64,000 bases of DNA from Streptococcus mitis (GCF_000722765.2 NZ_CP028415.1:1308501-1372500), one strand, 5' to 3'; positions 1-10,411 are shown, counted from the first letter of the stretch. A program made the numbers and translations. Notes: generated by a model from the letters alone, not told the origin.

Positions 1-347
1 TCAAATACCTTTTTGGGAAGTAGTTTAAAAATCAACAACTGAATATAAAAAGGAATGTTACCCGCTAGTTTCAGTGGACAACCTGACAAAACCAAGGATT
101 GAAGATTTGGTATCTCATAACTTGAAAGCTCCAATGCAAGGGCAGCTCCTAAGGACAAACCGATTAGGACAAAAGGTTCTGTTTCCACTGTTAAGCGCTG
201 ATAAATGCGCTCCTTGGCTTCTTGGTAGGTGGCAACTCCGGAAGGAAATAACTCTATGGCTTCAGAGGGATAATCTGCAAGCAACTCTTGCACTTCCTTC
301 CAACTATCTGCTGACTGACCTAGGCCATGTAAAAATATTAATTTCAT
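1..347 (-). CDS. Alpha/beta hydrolase, 3' end outside window
   Basis: The frame is open from an ATG at 347 to the window edge (115 codons) with no stop, so this is the N-terminal part of a longer protein. It starts MKLIFLHGLGQSADSW, the usual first strand plus HG oxyanion motif of alpha/beta hydrolases. Near codon 65 it has GLSLG, a G-x-S-x-G nucleophile elbow. Substrate unknown. The ATG follows the TAA of pabB directly (TAAATG), so the two are probably translated from one mRNA. In pneumococcus I remember a conserved hydrolase in the same place after pabB. Confidence 0.8.
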   Translation of the reverse strand, partial: MKLIFLHGLGQSADSWKEVQELLADYPSEAIELFPSGVATYQEAKERIYQRLTVETEPFVLIGLSLGAALALELSSYEIPNLQSLVLSGCPLKLAGNIPFYIQLLIFKLLPKKVF

Positions 348-2069
348 TTAGTTCTCCCTTACTGACAACTCATACAAACCCCTGACTGCATTACAGCCAT
401 AGATAGCTTCTGCTCCCTTCAAATCTTCTATGGTCAAGACTTTCTCTTCTACCTGTCCTGTTTCCAGCAAATGTTGACGGTAAATTCCTGGTAAGATTCC
501 CAGTCGGATAGATGGTGTATAGAGTCTCCCATCAATCTTCAGAACCAAATTTCCAATAGAGGTTTCAAGCAATTCTCCTCTTTGATTATGATAAATCTTC
601 TCTTGTTTCCCTAGGCTCAAGTGAGGTCGGAAGCTTGTTTTGAAGTAGGTAAAGGCTTGTTGCAAATTAACTTCTTGCAGGCAAAGTTTGGCCTCGCAAA
701 AACTTGGACTAAGAGGTGTTAAGATTTGTCGACTAAGTTCTATCTCTCCAGACTTGCCGAGAGAAATACGCAAGCGGTAATCTTGATTAGCATCACAAGC
801 CTGACACTCTTCCTCTATCTTTTGTTTCAAGTTTTCTGAATCAAATGGAAAGGCAAAATACCGACTCGCTTTTCTCAGCCTTTCTAGATGTTGTTCTTCA
901 AACATCAGTTGTTTTTGGCTGATTTTTCCAGTTGTAATTAATTGGAAGCGAGCTTGTTTACGATAAAGAACGGCTGCCTTTTGATGAACCTCGCGATATT
1001 CAGATTCCCAAGTGCTATCCCATGTAATACCTCCACCAACTCCATAGATGGCTTTCCCTTGATACAGTTGAATAGTCCGGATAGCAACATTAAAAATCCG
1101 TCGTCCATTTGGAAGCAGGAGACCAATCGTTCCACAGTAGACTCCACGCGGTTGTGGCTCCAAGTTCTTGATGATTTCCATGGTCGCAATTTTCGGAGCT
1201 CCTGTTATTGATCCACAAGGAAAGAGAGAACGGAATATTTCTACAAGGTCAACATCCTCTCGCAACTGACTCTTGATGGTCGAAGTCATCTGCCAGACAG
1301 TCGAATACTGCTCCACTTGACACAAACGCTCCACATGCTCACTTCCCACTTCAGAAATACGGTTCATATCGTTGCGCAAGAGGTCCACAATCATCATATT
1401 TTCAGAGCGATTTTTGGGGTCCTGTTCCAACCAAGCTGCCTGATCCAAGTCTTCTTGGTCAGTCATGCCACGCTGAGTCGTTCCCTTCATTGGTCGCGTT
1501 ATCAACTCACGGTCATTTTGCTCAAAAAAGAGCTCTGGACTCATGGAAATCACTGCCATCTCATCATGTTCAACATAGGCATTGTAACCCGCCTCCTGCT
1601 CTACCACCATGCGATTGTAGATGGCAAAAGGATTAGCGCTTAAATCTTGCTTGAGTTGGACGGTGTAGTTGACCTGATAAGTGTCTCCCTGCCGCAAATG
1701 ATGGCGAATCTGGGCAATCGCCTTCTCATAGTCTGCTGCAGACGTTACTTCCTGCCAGTTTGAAGGTAAATCAACCTCGTCATAAATCAGAGGAATAGGG
1801 GAGGTCTCCACCTTATCGTGAACAGTAAAGTAAAGCAAATACTCGTCCAGTAAAGGAGCTTTATGAACTGCTAATTTCTCCTCAAAAGCAGGTGCAGCCT
1901 CATAGCTGACATAACCCACCACATAATAGCCTTGCTCTTGGTAGCTTTCCACTTGTGCCAGCAAATCTGCCACTTCTGCTACATTTCTCGTTTTCAACTC
2001 TTTAATGGGCTGGGTAAAGGTGTATCTTTCCCCAAAAGCCCTAAAATCAATCACTGTTTTTCTATGCAT
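348..2069 (-). CDS. pabB: Aminodeoxychorismate synthase component I fused to aminodeoxychorismate lyase (PabB–PabC)
   Basis: The 573-residue protein joins two folate-pathway enzymes. Roughly residues 1–365 are a chorismate-binding enzyme, with SMSPELFF, RPMKGT and GSITGAPK. It aminates chorismate to 4-amino-4-deoxychorismate. Roughly residues 375–573 are a class-IV PLP aminotransferase-like lyase domain (YGCNAVRGL near the end) that would release p-aminobenzoate. A separate glutaminase (PabA) is not in the window. MHRKTVIDF matches the family N-terminus as I remember it. The only purine-rich stretch (AAGG) sits one base before the ATG, and an extended -10 lies 7 nt upstream, so the message may be leaderless. 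Confidence 0.93.
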   Translation of the reverse strand: MHRKTVIDFRAFGERYTFTQPIKELKTRNVAEVADLLAQVESYQEQGYYVVGYVSYEAAPAFEEKLAVHKAPLLDEYLLYFTVHDKVETSPIPLIYDEVDLPSNWQEVTSAADYEKAIAQIRHHLRQGDTYQVNYTVQLKQDLSANPFAIYNRMVVEQEAGYNAYVEHDEMAVISMSPELFFEQNDRELITRPMKGTTQRGMTDQEDLDQAAWLEQDPKNRSENMMIVDLLRNDMNRISEVGSEHVERLCQVEQYSTVWQMTSTIKSQLREDVDLVEIFRSLFPCGSITGAPKIATMEIIKNLEPQPRGVYCGTIGLLLPNGRRIFNVAIRTIQLYQGKAIYGVGGGITWDSTWESEYREVHQKAAVLYRKQARFQLITTGKISQKQLMFEEQHLERLRKASRYFAFPFDSENLKQKIEEECQACDANQDYRLRISLGKSGEIELSRQILTPLSPSFCEAKLCLQEVNLQQAFTYFKTSFRPHLSLGKQEKIYHNQRGELLETSIGNLVLKIDGRLYTPSIRLGILPGIYRQHLLETGQVEEKVLTIEDLKGAEAIYGCNAVRGLYELSVREN

Positions 2070-2075
2070 ACCTTA

Positions 2076-2084
2076 AGTATAGCA
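2076..2084 (-). promoter_or_regulatory. Extended -10 promoter for pabB
   Basis: TGC-TATACT reads on the minus strand with its last base at 2076. No convincing -35 is visible. The predicted +1 falls on or next to the A of the pabB ATG (2069). Confidence 0.5.
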
Positions 2085-2094
2085 CAAAATAAGA

Positions 2095-2120
2095 AAACCC
2101 TCATCCGCAAAGCAGATGAG
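2095..2120 (-). terminator. Intrinsic terminator of zmpB
   Basis: CTCATCTGC–TTT–GCGGATGAG forms a 9-bp stem with one G·U pair and is followed by GGTTTTCTTATTTT. It starts ten bases after the zmpB stop codon, just ahead of the pabB promoter. Confidence 0.7.
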
Positions 2121-2129
2121 AGATTTCAA

Positions 2130-5100
2130 TTATTTAAAGATTGAAGTTTTAAAGCTGTTTGTTTGTTGAAGAAGTTTCTTGAAGATTTTCTCTTTAAGTG
2201 ATACAGTATTATCAAATTTAACTGATCCGTTTTTAAGAGTAGCTTTATCTTTATCAACAGCTGCAGCAAATGCATTCTTCAAGTCATCGTAACTACTATA
2301 TGTAGTGCCATCAATTGTAACTGGGTTAAATCCTGCTTTCGCTTTATCAACAACTTCTTTGAAGTATTCTTTCTTCCAATCTTCTAGAGTATTAAATTTA
2401 CCATCAGAAACTTTCTTAATGATGAAGTCATCTCCTAGAGTAGCATGACCTGCTTGTTTAGACTCATTTTTCAGCATGTTAGAAGCATAATTTAGGAAGC
2501 CTTTTTCATATCCAAAGTAACCCCACATACGGAAGGTGTTATGTTTGAATGACATTGCTCCTGGAGCACCTTCACTTGTGTTACCACCATAGATACCAGC
2601 GGTAATTGGTACAGTTACATAAGCAGAACCGAATCCAGTTGGGTCATACTGACCATTACCAGGACCGTGCTTAGTCATGAAGTTTTTCTCTACTAAGTCG
2701 TTAACAGATGTTAAATTATATTCTTTTTCTTCTGCATTTAAATCCCTAACGTTGTCGTATTGGTTCTTCGTATTAGCTCCACGAAGTTTTTTATCCACTT
2801 TCTTGAACCAAGCACTATTTAAGGCTTTATCCTGTTTATCAATAACGGCTTCTCCTTCAAGGTAGTCAAGAAGCATTAGAGTATCGTTGAAACCTTTCAT
2901 GTAATGATCGATTTCTTCTCGAGATGCGAGATCATTTGGATTAGTGTTATACCATTGATTTCCATCATTTGGACGTTCATAGGCCATGTTCAATCCTAAT
3001 GCTTTAAAGTCACCGTTTGGACTTGTTTCAGCAGGTGATTGTAGCATACCTTGTGCAAATGCTTCTAAGTCAGTTCCTTCACGGTGTCTTGAACCACCTA
3101 AGTAAACCATACGGTCATTTACGTGAGTTGTTTCATGAGTGAAGGCTGAGATACCGAAGTCACTAATCATACTAGTAACCATGAAGAATACTGAATCATC
3201 TTTATAAGGGTTACCGTAAACACGAGCGACAGCTCCCATACGCCAGTCTGTTGCGTGATAACGACCTGTTGGTCCATATAGCTCACGAACTGGAGCAATG
3301 TCTTTACCGCTGTTAGTGTGACCGTATTTGTCAGTACCTTCTGGATAGTTTTGGTTATCTAGTACTGGTGTTGGTACCATGTTGTTGCTCTTAAGCAGTT
3401 GATTACGAACTTTATCTAATGATAGACGAGACCAGAAGTCTAGGTAATTTTGTTGAGCTTTTGCTACTTTATCGATTTCAGGTTTGAATGCCTCGCGTTC
3501 TGCTTCAGTCTTCTTACCGTATTTCTCGAATGAACTGTACGCTAGTGTATTATATGTTGAGATTAGAATCATGTGCGCATCTTTTAAATTCAGAAGTGGC
3601 AGAATCATCTTACCATGCACGTCGTTGTTTAATCCTTCGTAGGCTCTGTGTTTCTTATCAGCAAACTCAGGTGTTGTTGTTTTAGGTTCAACAATATATA
3701 CATTATCTTTAGTTGCTTTTATGAACCAGTCGTTTAAGTCAGTGTCACTTGTAAATAGACGCATATTATAGTCTAAGAAACTGTTTAACTCGCCTATACC
3801 GATAACTCCACCGATCGTTTCGCGATAAGCTTCTAAAGTTCTATCACCTTTAATGTTATTTTCCTTAGAACCAACCTTAATCAAGAAGTCTAACACACCA
3901 ACATTCTTACCATAGAAGTCCGGTTTGAATAACATTAACTCTTTAATGTTAAAGTCATCGAATTTAACCCCGTAGTAACGATTTAGGTAAGTTAATCCAA
4001 GAAGAACTGCTGCTTTGTTGTCATCGATTTTCTTAATCAAGGCACGTTTAGCGGCTTCATCTGTGTTCAGTTGGTGATCTTCATTTTCCACTAACTTCGT
4101 AACAAATTGAGTGAGATTATCTTTCACATACTTGAAGCTTTCTTCTAAGTACAAATCCTTAATTGCATTGACTTTGTTACCACCAGTTCTACCCAAGTGT
4201 TGGTAAATCGGATCAGATTGCAGTTCAACTGGACTTAACTTGCTTTCGATAGCGCTGATTAAATCTGAACGATCTTTAACCAGCATATTTGGTGTATAAA
4301 CGACTTCACCAAGCTCAGCGACACTGTATTCTTTCACTTGCTTAACTTGAGAGTCTTTCGGAGAAATTGTAAAGATATCTTTTGTCTTATCTGCGTAGTG
4401 AACCAAAATATGGTCAGCATCTGTAAGGTCTGTGACAAAGTCATTGCCTTTCATTGCAGTTACAGACAATACTTCTTTCGTTAATAAGTTTGATCCAGCT
4501 GGAATCTTGTTCCCTTGGTTGACAATCCATTCTTTGTTGTAGAACGGTTGAAGTTTTTCAACATTACGGTAAGCAAGCTCACGAGAAGCATCGTAATCCT
4601 GAGTATCTTTGTAAGTATCGGCTTTTGGTTTTACATTATTTAGTGAATCTTCAACAAGAGGGTTGATAACATAATCGTTAGCAGTTAATCCTAATGTTGC
4701 AATTTTCTTGTCAGCTTCTTCTTGTGAGACTTCTTTAATTCGGTTAGAAACAGAGAATCTAAATGAACGCTTACCTGTACTCACATTTTTTACAATGAAG
4801 TTACGTTCTAATGCGTCATTTGAGAAGTATCCACCATCTTCGTCAATATCTTTAGATCCATAGAATACTTCACCGTTTTCTACTTTCATCATAGACACAG
4901 AGTCAGCAACTTTACCCCATGCCCAGTTTTTACTAAGGAAACCACCAACTTCAACAGGAGTTTTTACTTTAATAGTCCCTTTAGTAACGGCATTACGAAC
5001 AGAACCGTATTTACCGATTCCGTTAGGGTCAGAACCGTTATCCGATCTAGCAACAAATCCACCGATACGAGCTTTATTAGCAACTATATCAGCTTCTACA

Positions 5101-8039
5101 TAACCTTTGTCAACATTACCTTTCCAGATTTCGCCAACCATGCCACCGAAATCCCAACCTCTATCACCTACACCTGTAAGTTTACCGATATAAGCAACAT
5201 TAGTAAGTTGTCCGCCATTATCTAATTTATTAACAAGTCCGGCAATTCCATCTCTACCAATGATGCTACCAGTTACTTTAATATTTTCAACAGTGGCATT
5301 CTTAACAGTTCTGGCAAGTGCAGAAATATTATCAACCCAAGGCATGTTAATATCAACATTAGCCAAGTTAACATCTTTAACAGAACCACCTTCAATACCA
5401 CCAAATAGTTGACGAGACATATTGTGGATTGAATAACGTTGTCCGTCAACACTTGACAACTTACCTTTAAATGTACCAGGAACGTACTCTTTATTTGGAG
5501 TTGGTACATTGGCTGCATTTAAATCTGCACCCAGTTTAAACTCACCTGTAGGATTAGCTTTCATATCTTTGACAAGCTCGTTGAAGTTGTAGTAAACATT
5601 ACCTTCTTTTGCTTTTTGTTTTTCAAAGTAATGAACATACTCTTCGTTCAGTGTGTTGTCAGCAGTCCGTTGAATCAAATCAGGTGCTTTGGCTGTAACC
5701 TTATACAAGGTCTTGCCATCAACTGTTACTTCTTCAATTTTGTCAACGGCAAGTCTGGTTGTTTTATTGTCATGAGTGGTCACTCGTAAATAAAGCGGAG
5801 AAACATCAGCTGGTTTTGCTGTCAGCAAACTAGTGTCTGTTTCGTTACCATCAGCATCCACACTCATCAAGCTTGTTTCTTTGATATTTTTGATTTCAAC
5901 TTTTTTGAGGTCGATTCTTAGAGGTTCTTCTTTCAGAACTTCTTCCTCATCACCCTCACCACGGTCATAAACCATCTTCGTTTCAAGTTTATAATCCTTG
6001 TAGTACTGCAAATCTGTCAGGGTAGTTGTCAGGTCGTCTGGTGAAACATTCAAGGTTTTGACAATCTCATCACCTTTTTTCAGAGTTAGGGTGATAGATT
6101 TAATGGCTGCCTTACTTGGATTTTCTAGACTGTATTTAACATCTGAAGTACGCTTCAAATCCTTAGGTTCAACTGCCGTGATGGTCAATACTGGTTTTTC
6201 AAAAGTCTTGGTACCACGTTTCAAAATTTTGTCTTGAGGTGCCTCAAGGATTTCCTCTGTAATTTTTGGAGCGTCCTCTGTTTTAACTCCCTTAATGGTA
6301 TTAAAGGTCTTGGTGATTTTTTTCTGGCCTTCTTTTCCTTCTTGAGCTACAACTTCTAAGCCTTTTTTCAGTTGGTCATCTTCTTTAACAACTTCCTTAA
6401 ATGGAATCTTTTCAAGACTTTCTTCTACAAGAGTTCCTTCAATTGGTTTTGTCCCACGACTTACCTGTTGGTTTACAGGCTCCTTGGTAACTTCTGTGCT
6501 AGTTGAAAGAACTTGGTCAGTTTTAACACCTTCTACTGTTTTATAAGTTGTTTTAGTAACTTGACTACCTTTTTCACCATTTCTTACGACAGTTTCTTCG
6601 TCCGTATACTTGGTTGGATCCTCAGTCGTTTCAGTTTTGTAGTCTAGGTCTGTAGTCGATGTTTCAACAAGAGTTCCCTCAGTTACTTTGTACTCAGGTA
6701 ACTGCTCTTGTACAAGGGCTTGACCTGCTTTACCTTCCTCTTGTGTACCTTTTACTTCGATTGGAGCTTCTGGCAATTCTGGCTGTGTTAGAGCTTGGCC
6801 TGCTTTACCTTCTTCTTGAGTTCCTTTTACTTCAACTGGAGCATCTGGTAAAGTTGGTTGTGTTATGGCTTGGCCTGCTTTACCTTCTTCTTGAGTGCCC
6901 TTCGTTTCAACTGGGGCCTCTGGTAAGGTTGGTTCTGTTATGGCTTGGCCAGTTTTACCTTCCTCTTGAGTTCCTTTTGCTACTTGATGCGTTGGTTCAG
7001 CTTGTGGGGTTGGAGTTGGGGCAGGTTGCACCTCTTTCTTCGTTCCGACTGCAATGACTTGTGACACAGGATTTTGAATCACTTGGTCTTCGACGACTTC
7101 TCTAACTTCTTGACCGTTGACCATCGATACTTTGGTTACAAGGCGACGCTGACCATTTACTCCAGCTGTTACGATACGAGTCTGTCCTTCTGCTAGATTA
7201 GCATCTGGGCTTGTGACTGTTTCAAAGGGAATCTCCACCAAGCTCTCTTCCTGTCTTGTCTGAGGCTTCTCAGAAACTGGTTTTTCTTCAACCGCAGGAA
7301 CAACTGGAGTTTCTACTACAGGATTCTCAACGATAGTTTCTGGAGCAACAGCAGGTCTTTCTTGATTGACTTCAGTTTTCTCGATTTCTTTTGAACTTTG
7401 CTTCTCTACTGACAACTGAGGCTGTTCTGCTGAATCTGGTCTTGATGGATGGAGTTCTGCTTCCTTGAAGTATCCGATGTACTCATAACCATCAATATGG
7501 ATGATCCCTTCAGCCAAGCCTTCATGTGTAGAGACTGAAATAGTTTGGTTATAAGAAAGCAATTCTTTATTTTCAAATGCAAATGTCCCGTAAGGTACAA
7601 AGGTGCTGGCTCCTAAAGAACCAATTAAGAGAACACCTAGGACCTCTTTGCGACCTTTTTTAGACACCAAAAAGACTGCTAGAGAAGCCGTTGCCAAGCC
7701 AAGGCCTGCTAGGGCTAGCTCCTTATTTCCCGTGTATGGAAGTTGTTGACTGTTAGTTGCCTTCTTACGATAAACTACATAGAGAATATCATCATCTTGA
7801 AATTCTGTAGGAACTTCATGGTGAATTAGAGCTTTTTCAGACTCGGTCAATTCCTGCTCCGCCAAATAACGGTAATGAACGCTATGAGCACCACCGACTT
7901 CATTGGCTTGAACCTTATCTACTAAAAGGGTACTGGCACCAAAAAGGAAGGCCCCAATGGCTACAGGACCTACCCCAACAGTTAGCTTACGAATCGAATA
8001 TTTGGTGATTTTTTCTAGTTGTTGTTTTGTTTTTTTCAT
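2130..8039 (-). CDS. zmpB: Zinc metalloprotease ZmpB, M26 (IgA1 protease) family, cell-surface
   Basis: This is a very large secreted protease of about 1969 residues. It has a YSIRK-type signal (KYSIRKLTVGVGPVAIG), then LPYTG plus two hydrophobic segments close to the N-terminus (about residues 100–155), the N-terminal sortase arrangement of streptococcal M26 proteases. Three G5-like domains lie between about 265 and 615, with four 25-residue KGTQEEGKAGQA repeats between the first two. GLUG-like repeats follow in the middle. The zinc site HETTH is encoded at 3123–3137, with a conserved Glu about 20 residues later (DLEAF). A GTG at 8045 is in frame, but ATG 8039 is the better start. A two-component system lies just upstream, as at the pneumococcal zmpB locus. 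The natural substrate is not readable from sequence. Confidence 0.93.
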   Translation of the reverse strand: MKKTKQQLEKITKYSIRKLTVGVGPVAIGAFLFGASTLLVDKVQANEVGGAHSVHYRYLAEQELTESEKALIHHEVPTEFQDDDILYVVYRKKATNSQQLPYTGNKELALAGLGLATASLAVFLVSKKGRKEVLGVLLIGSLGASTFVPYGTFAFENKELLSYNQTISVSTHEGLAEGIIHIDGYEYIGYFKEAELHPSRPDSAEQPQLSVEKQSSKEIEKTEVNQERPAVAPETIVENPVVETPVVPAVEEKPVSEKPQTRQEESLVEIPFETVTSPDANLAEGQTRIVTAGVNGQRRLVTKVSMVNGQEVREVVEDQVIQNPVSQVIAVGTKKEVQPAPTPTPQAEPTHQVAKGTQEEGKTGQAITEPTLPEAPVETKGTQEEGKAGQAITQPTLPDAPVEVKGTQEEGKAGQALTQPELPEAPIEVKGTQEEGKAGQALVQEQLPEYKVTEGTLVETSTTDLDYKTETTEDPTKYTDEETVVRNGEKGSQVTKTTYKTVEGVKTDQVLSTSTEVTKEPVNQQVSRGTKPIEGTLVEESLEKIPFKEVVKEDDQLKKGLEVVAQEGKEGQKKITKTFNTIKGVKTEDAPKITEEILEAPQDKILKRGTKTFEKPVLTITAVEPKDLKRTSDVKYSLENPSKAAIKSITLTLKKGDEIVKTLNVSPDDLTTTLTDLQYYKDYKLETKMVYDRGEGDEEEVLKEEPLRIDLKKVEIKNIKETSLMSVDADGNETDTSLLTAKPADVSPLYLRVTTHDNKTTRLAVDKIEEVTVDGKTLYKVTAKAPDLIQRTADNTLNEEYVHYFEKQKAKEGNVYYNFNELVKDMKANPTGEFKLGADLNAANVPTPNKEYVPGTFKGKLSSVDGQRYSIHNMSRQLFGGIEGGSVKDVNLANVDINMPWVDNISALARTVKNATVENIKVTGSIIGRDGIAGLVNKLDNGGQLTNVAYIGKLTGVGDRGWDFGGMVGEIWKGNVDKGYVEADIVANKARIGGFVARSDNGSDPNGIGKYGSVRNAVTKGTIKVKTPVEVGGFLSKNWAWGKVADSVSMMKVENGEVFYGSKDIDEDGGYFSNDALERNFIVKNVSTGKRSFRFSVSNRIKEVSQEEADKKIATLGLTANDYVINPLVEDSLNNVKPKADTYKDTQDYDASRELAYRNVEKLQPFYNKEWIVNQGNKIPAGSNLLTKEVLSVTAMKGNDFVTDLTDADHILVHYADKTKDIFTISPKDSQVKQVKEYSVAELGEVVYTPNMLVKDRSDLISAIESKLSPVELQSDPIYQHLGRTGGNKVNAIKDLYLEESFKYVKDNLTQFVTKLVENEDHQLNTDEAAKRALIKKIDDNKAAVLLGLTYLNRYYGVKFDDFNIKELMLFKPDFYGKNVGVLDFLIKVGSKENNIKGDRTLEAYRETIGGVIGIGELNSFLDYNMRLFTSDTDLNDWFIKATKDNVYIVEPKTTTPEFADKKHRAYEGLNNDVHGKMILPLLNLKDAHMILISTYNTLAYSSFEKYGKKTEAEREAFKPEIDKVAKAQQNYLDFWSRLSLDKVRNQLLKSNNMVPTPVLDNQNYPEGTDKYGHTNSGKDIAPVRELYGPTGRYHATDWRMGAVARVYGNPYKDDSVFFMVTSMISDFGISAFTHETTHVNDRMVYLGGSRHREGTDLEAFAQGMLQSPAETSPNGDFKALGLNMAYERPNDGNQWYNTNPNDLASREEIDHYMKGFNDTLMLLDYLEGEAVIDKQDKALNSAWFKKVDKKLRGANTKNQYDNVRDLNAEEKEYNLTSVNDLVEKNFMTKHGPGNGQYDPTGFGSAYVTVPITAGIYGGNTSEGAPGAMSFKHNTFRMWGYFGYEKGFLNYASNMLKNESKQAGHATLGDDFIIKKVSDGKFNTLEDWKKEYFKEVVDKAKAGFNPVTIDGTTYSSYDDLKNAFAAAVDKDKATLKNGSVKFDNTVSLKEKIFKKLLQQTNSFKTSIFK
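6690..6990 (-). repeat. Four tandem 75-bp (25-residue) repeats in zmpB
   Basis: The encoded unit begins KGTQEEGKAGQA and ends LPEAPVEV, with small changes between copies. It links the first and second G5-like domains and is probably a surface stalk whose copy number can vary. Confidence 0.85.
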
Positions 8040-8041
8040 TC

Positions 8042-8605
8042 TCACGACTTTCTGATAGAATCTTGTGGATAATGCGCACGCGCACCTCCGATTAATTTTG
8101 GACGGCTAGCAAGAGCCGTTACATGGGCATGCCCAATTTCTCTCAAAAGAGGGCGAATCGGAACCTGAACATGCTTGACATGCATGCCAATTGCAGTGTC
8201 TCCGATATCCAATCCAGCATGAGCCTTGATAAATTCAACTTCAACTGGATCTTGCATAAACTTGAAGGCTGCCAACTGACCTGAACCTCCTGCATGAAGG
8301 GTAGGAAGGACACTGACGATTTCCAGACCAAACAGCTCTGCCACCTGACGTTCAACGACGAGGGCCCGATTGACATGTTCACAACCTTGAACGGCTAGAT
8401 GAATTCCTTTTTTCTCTAAGATATCTAGGATGGTCTTTACAATGATTTCCCCAATTTCTTGGCTGGATTCCTTGCCAATCTGACCACCTATCACCTCACT
8501 AGAAGAAAGGCCCAAAACAAAGATAGATCCTTGCTTCAAATTGGCCTTTTCTAATACATCTTTTACAATCTGGCTTGTTTCTCTTTGAATGTCTTTTTCC
8601 TTCAT
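8042..8605 (-). CDS. UPF0340 / TIGR01440 family protein
   Basis: About 187 residues, with no assigned function that I know. The frame opens at 8626, but AGAGG lies 8 nt before an internal ATG at 8605 ([10 protein letters not shown]), so I use that start. The protein is soluble and alpha/beta-like, with glycine-rich [14 protein letters not shown] and a conserved C-terminal [13 protein letters not shown]. Its stop codon overlaps the possible GTG of zmpB, so the two may be co-transcribed. The same gene occupies this place beside zmpB in pneumococcus as I remember it. Family membership is fairly sure; any role in protease expression is guesswork. Confidence 0.85.
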   Translation of the reverse strand: MKEKDIQRETSQIVKDVLEKANLKQGSIFVLGLSSSEVIGGQIGKESSQEIGEIIVKTILDILEKKGIHLAVQGCEHVNRALVVERQVAELFGLEIVSVLPTLHAGGSGQLAAFKFMQDPVEVEFIKAHAGLDIGDTAIGMHVKHVQVPIRPLLREIGHAHVTALASRPKLIGGARAHYPQDSIRKS

Positions 8606-8693
8606 ACTTGATACCTCTTTTGTCATTATCTATCATATCGTTTTTTCTACGTTTTAGCAAGATAGACAACCTAGAAAGCTTGCCCAATTACGC

Positions 8694-8721
8694 ATAAAAC
8701 TCCCAGAATTGACTGGGAGTT
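8694..8721 (-). terminator. Hairpin terminator after hk09
   Basis: AACTCCCAG–TCAATT–CTGGGAGTT is a perfect 9-bp stem with a short TTTT tail. It overlaps the hk09 stop codon. The T run is short, so termination may be partial and could let the regulator operon read into the UPF0340–zmpB genes. Confidence 0.6.
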
Positions 8722-10411
8722 AGCTAATTTCTATTCCATTTATGTATATTTCAACCGTCGTACCTTTTGAGGGAATAGAATCAATCTTCATCTGGTAGTA
8801 TTCTCCAAAATGAAGTTTGAGCCGTTGATCAACATTTTGAAGACCAACTCCCCCACGTTTGAGTTGACTTTGACTACTATCGCTAGCATCTTGGAAACCA
8901 ACTCCATCATCCTCAATACGGATGACCAATCCTGAATCCTGTTTCTGAACAGAAACTCTAATATGTCCCTTACCTTCCTTTTCCTTAATGCCATGGTACA
9001 GGGCATTCTCTACTAAGGGCTGTAAGACCAACTTGGGCAAGACTAGATGATCAAAGGCAGGATTTTCAGCAATTTCGTATTCCAGCTTATCTCCATAGCG
9101 TTGTTTCTGGATAAAGAGATACTGGCGGACATGATTGATTTCGTCAGAGAGGCAAATCAAATCCCTGCCTTGATTGAGCGCCAAGCGGAAGTAGGTCGCC
9201 AAGGACTTGGTCACTTGAACCACTCTCTGACTGTCCTGAAATTCAGCCATCCAGATGATGGTGTCCAAGGTGTTATAGAGGAAATGCGGATTAATCTGGC
9301 TCGACAAGGCTTGAAGTTGGTACTGACGGGTTGTTTCTTCCTGCCTGCGAATAGCTACCATCAACTGATCAATCTGATCCAGCATGGCATTGAACTGACG
9401 AGTCACTTCTCTTAATTCATAGGCACCAACTTCCTTGGCACGAAGATTCTGACCACCAGAAGCAATCTCCAGCATGGTTTCTCTCAAGTCATTCAGAGGA
9501 GCAATCCAGCGTTTAAGACTAAGCCACACCAAGCAGAGACAAGCAAGAAGAGATGTGAAACTGGCTCCAAGCAAGGTCCACATGAGTTGACTCCTAACCT
9601 GGTCTAACTTCTCCAACGAAGACACACCAAGCACCGTCCAATCAGTTCCAGCAATCCTTTCCTGACTGACGTAGGATTTGTGATCTGGAGTATAACCCTG
9701 CCCTGTCTCGATGTAGGGTTTCATAGCCTCCATTTCGCTAGACGAACTATAAACTGTGTGTTGAGGATGATAAACAAATTCATGGTTTTCATTGATGATA
9801 AAGGCAAAGCCCTGCTGACCCAACTGAAGTTGGTTAAGATAGGCTTCCAGAGTTTCATAAGAAATATCCAAACGAAGCACGCCAAGATTAGCTCCCTTTG
9901 CATCAACAAGTTCTTGAGTGACAGAAATGACCCATTGACTGTCCGATTTACGAGCTGGAGTCAAAACTGGCTTAGACCCCTGATGAATGGCCTTTTGGTA
10001 CCAGTCCTCAGCCATCATATCAGAGGAAGTTTTCATCTGCACACTGTCATCTGTAGAAATGACTTGACCGGATTTAGTCACCAGTACAACAGCTTTCAAA
10101 TCTTGGTCTGACTTTAAGATGGTCAAAAACAAATCTCGAATTCCCTTGACCTTGTCTTGACTGGGATTCTCAGCATAGGCTAGGACATCTGCCTGCTGGG
10201 TCAAACTAGTTGAGGTGGTTTCTAATTTTTTGATATAAGACTGGATAAAGTGGCTAGTCTGACTGATAGTTGTTTGACTATTGCCCTCAATGCTAGCCTC
10301 AATGGCTGATGAACTAGATTGATAGTAGAAAGTCCCAACCAGAGCTAGGAGAATGAGAAAGACCAGAAAGATGGAAATAACCATTCTGACTAGGAGAGAA
10401 GAACGCTTCAT
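8720..10411 (-). CDS. hk09: Sensor histidine kinase of two-component system 09 (LytS/YesM type)
   Basis: 563 residues. TM1 is at about residues 10–32, followed by a roughly 240-residue extracellular sensor that looks like a Cache domain. TM2 lies near 275–298, followed by a HAMP-like linker. The His_kinase segment has QINPHFLYNTLDTI (phospho-acceptor His) and the ATPase has DDGVGF and GVGLQNV. The start codon overlaps the response-regulator stop as ATGA, so translation is coupled. From pneumococcal knowledge this is the TCS next to zmpB (also called ZmpS). The signal it senses is not evident. Confidence 0.9.
   Translation of the reverse strand: MKRSSLLVRMVISIFLVFLILLALVGTFYYQSSSSAIEASIEGNSQTTISQTSHFIQSYIKKLETTSTSLTQQADVLAYAENPSQDKVKGIRDLFLTILKSDQDLKAVVLVTKSGQVISTDDSVQMKTSSDMMAEDWYQKAIHQGSKPVLTPARKSDSQWVISVTQELVDAKGANLGVLRLDISYETLEAYLNQLQLGQQGFAFIINENHEFVYHPQHTVYSSSSEMEAMKPYIETGQGYTPDHKSYVSQERIAGTDWTVLGVSSLEKLDQVRSQLMWTLLGASFTSLLACLCLVWLSLKRWIAPLNDLRETMLEIASGGQNLRAKEVGAYELREVTRQFNAMLDQIDQLMVAIRRQEETTRQYQLQALSSQINPHFLYNTLDTIIWMAEFQDSQRVVQVTKSLATYFRLALNQGRDLICLSDEINHVRQYLFIQKQRYGDKLEYEIAENPAFDHLVLPKLVLQPLVENALYHGIKEKEGKGHIRVSVQKQDSGLVIRIEDDGVGFQDASDSSQSQLKRGGVGLQNVDQRLKLHFGEYYQMKIDSIPSKGTTVEIYINGIEIS

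Noticed and set aside
8040..8045. GTG start of zmpB at 8045
   Set aside because: The ATG two codons later gives the usual MKKTKQQLEK opening and better spacing to AGAAAG.
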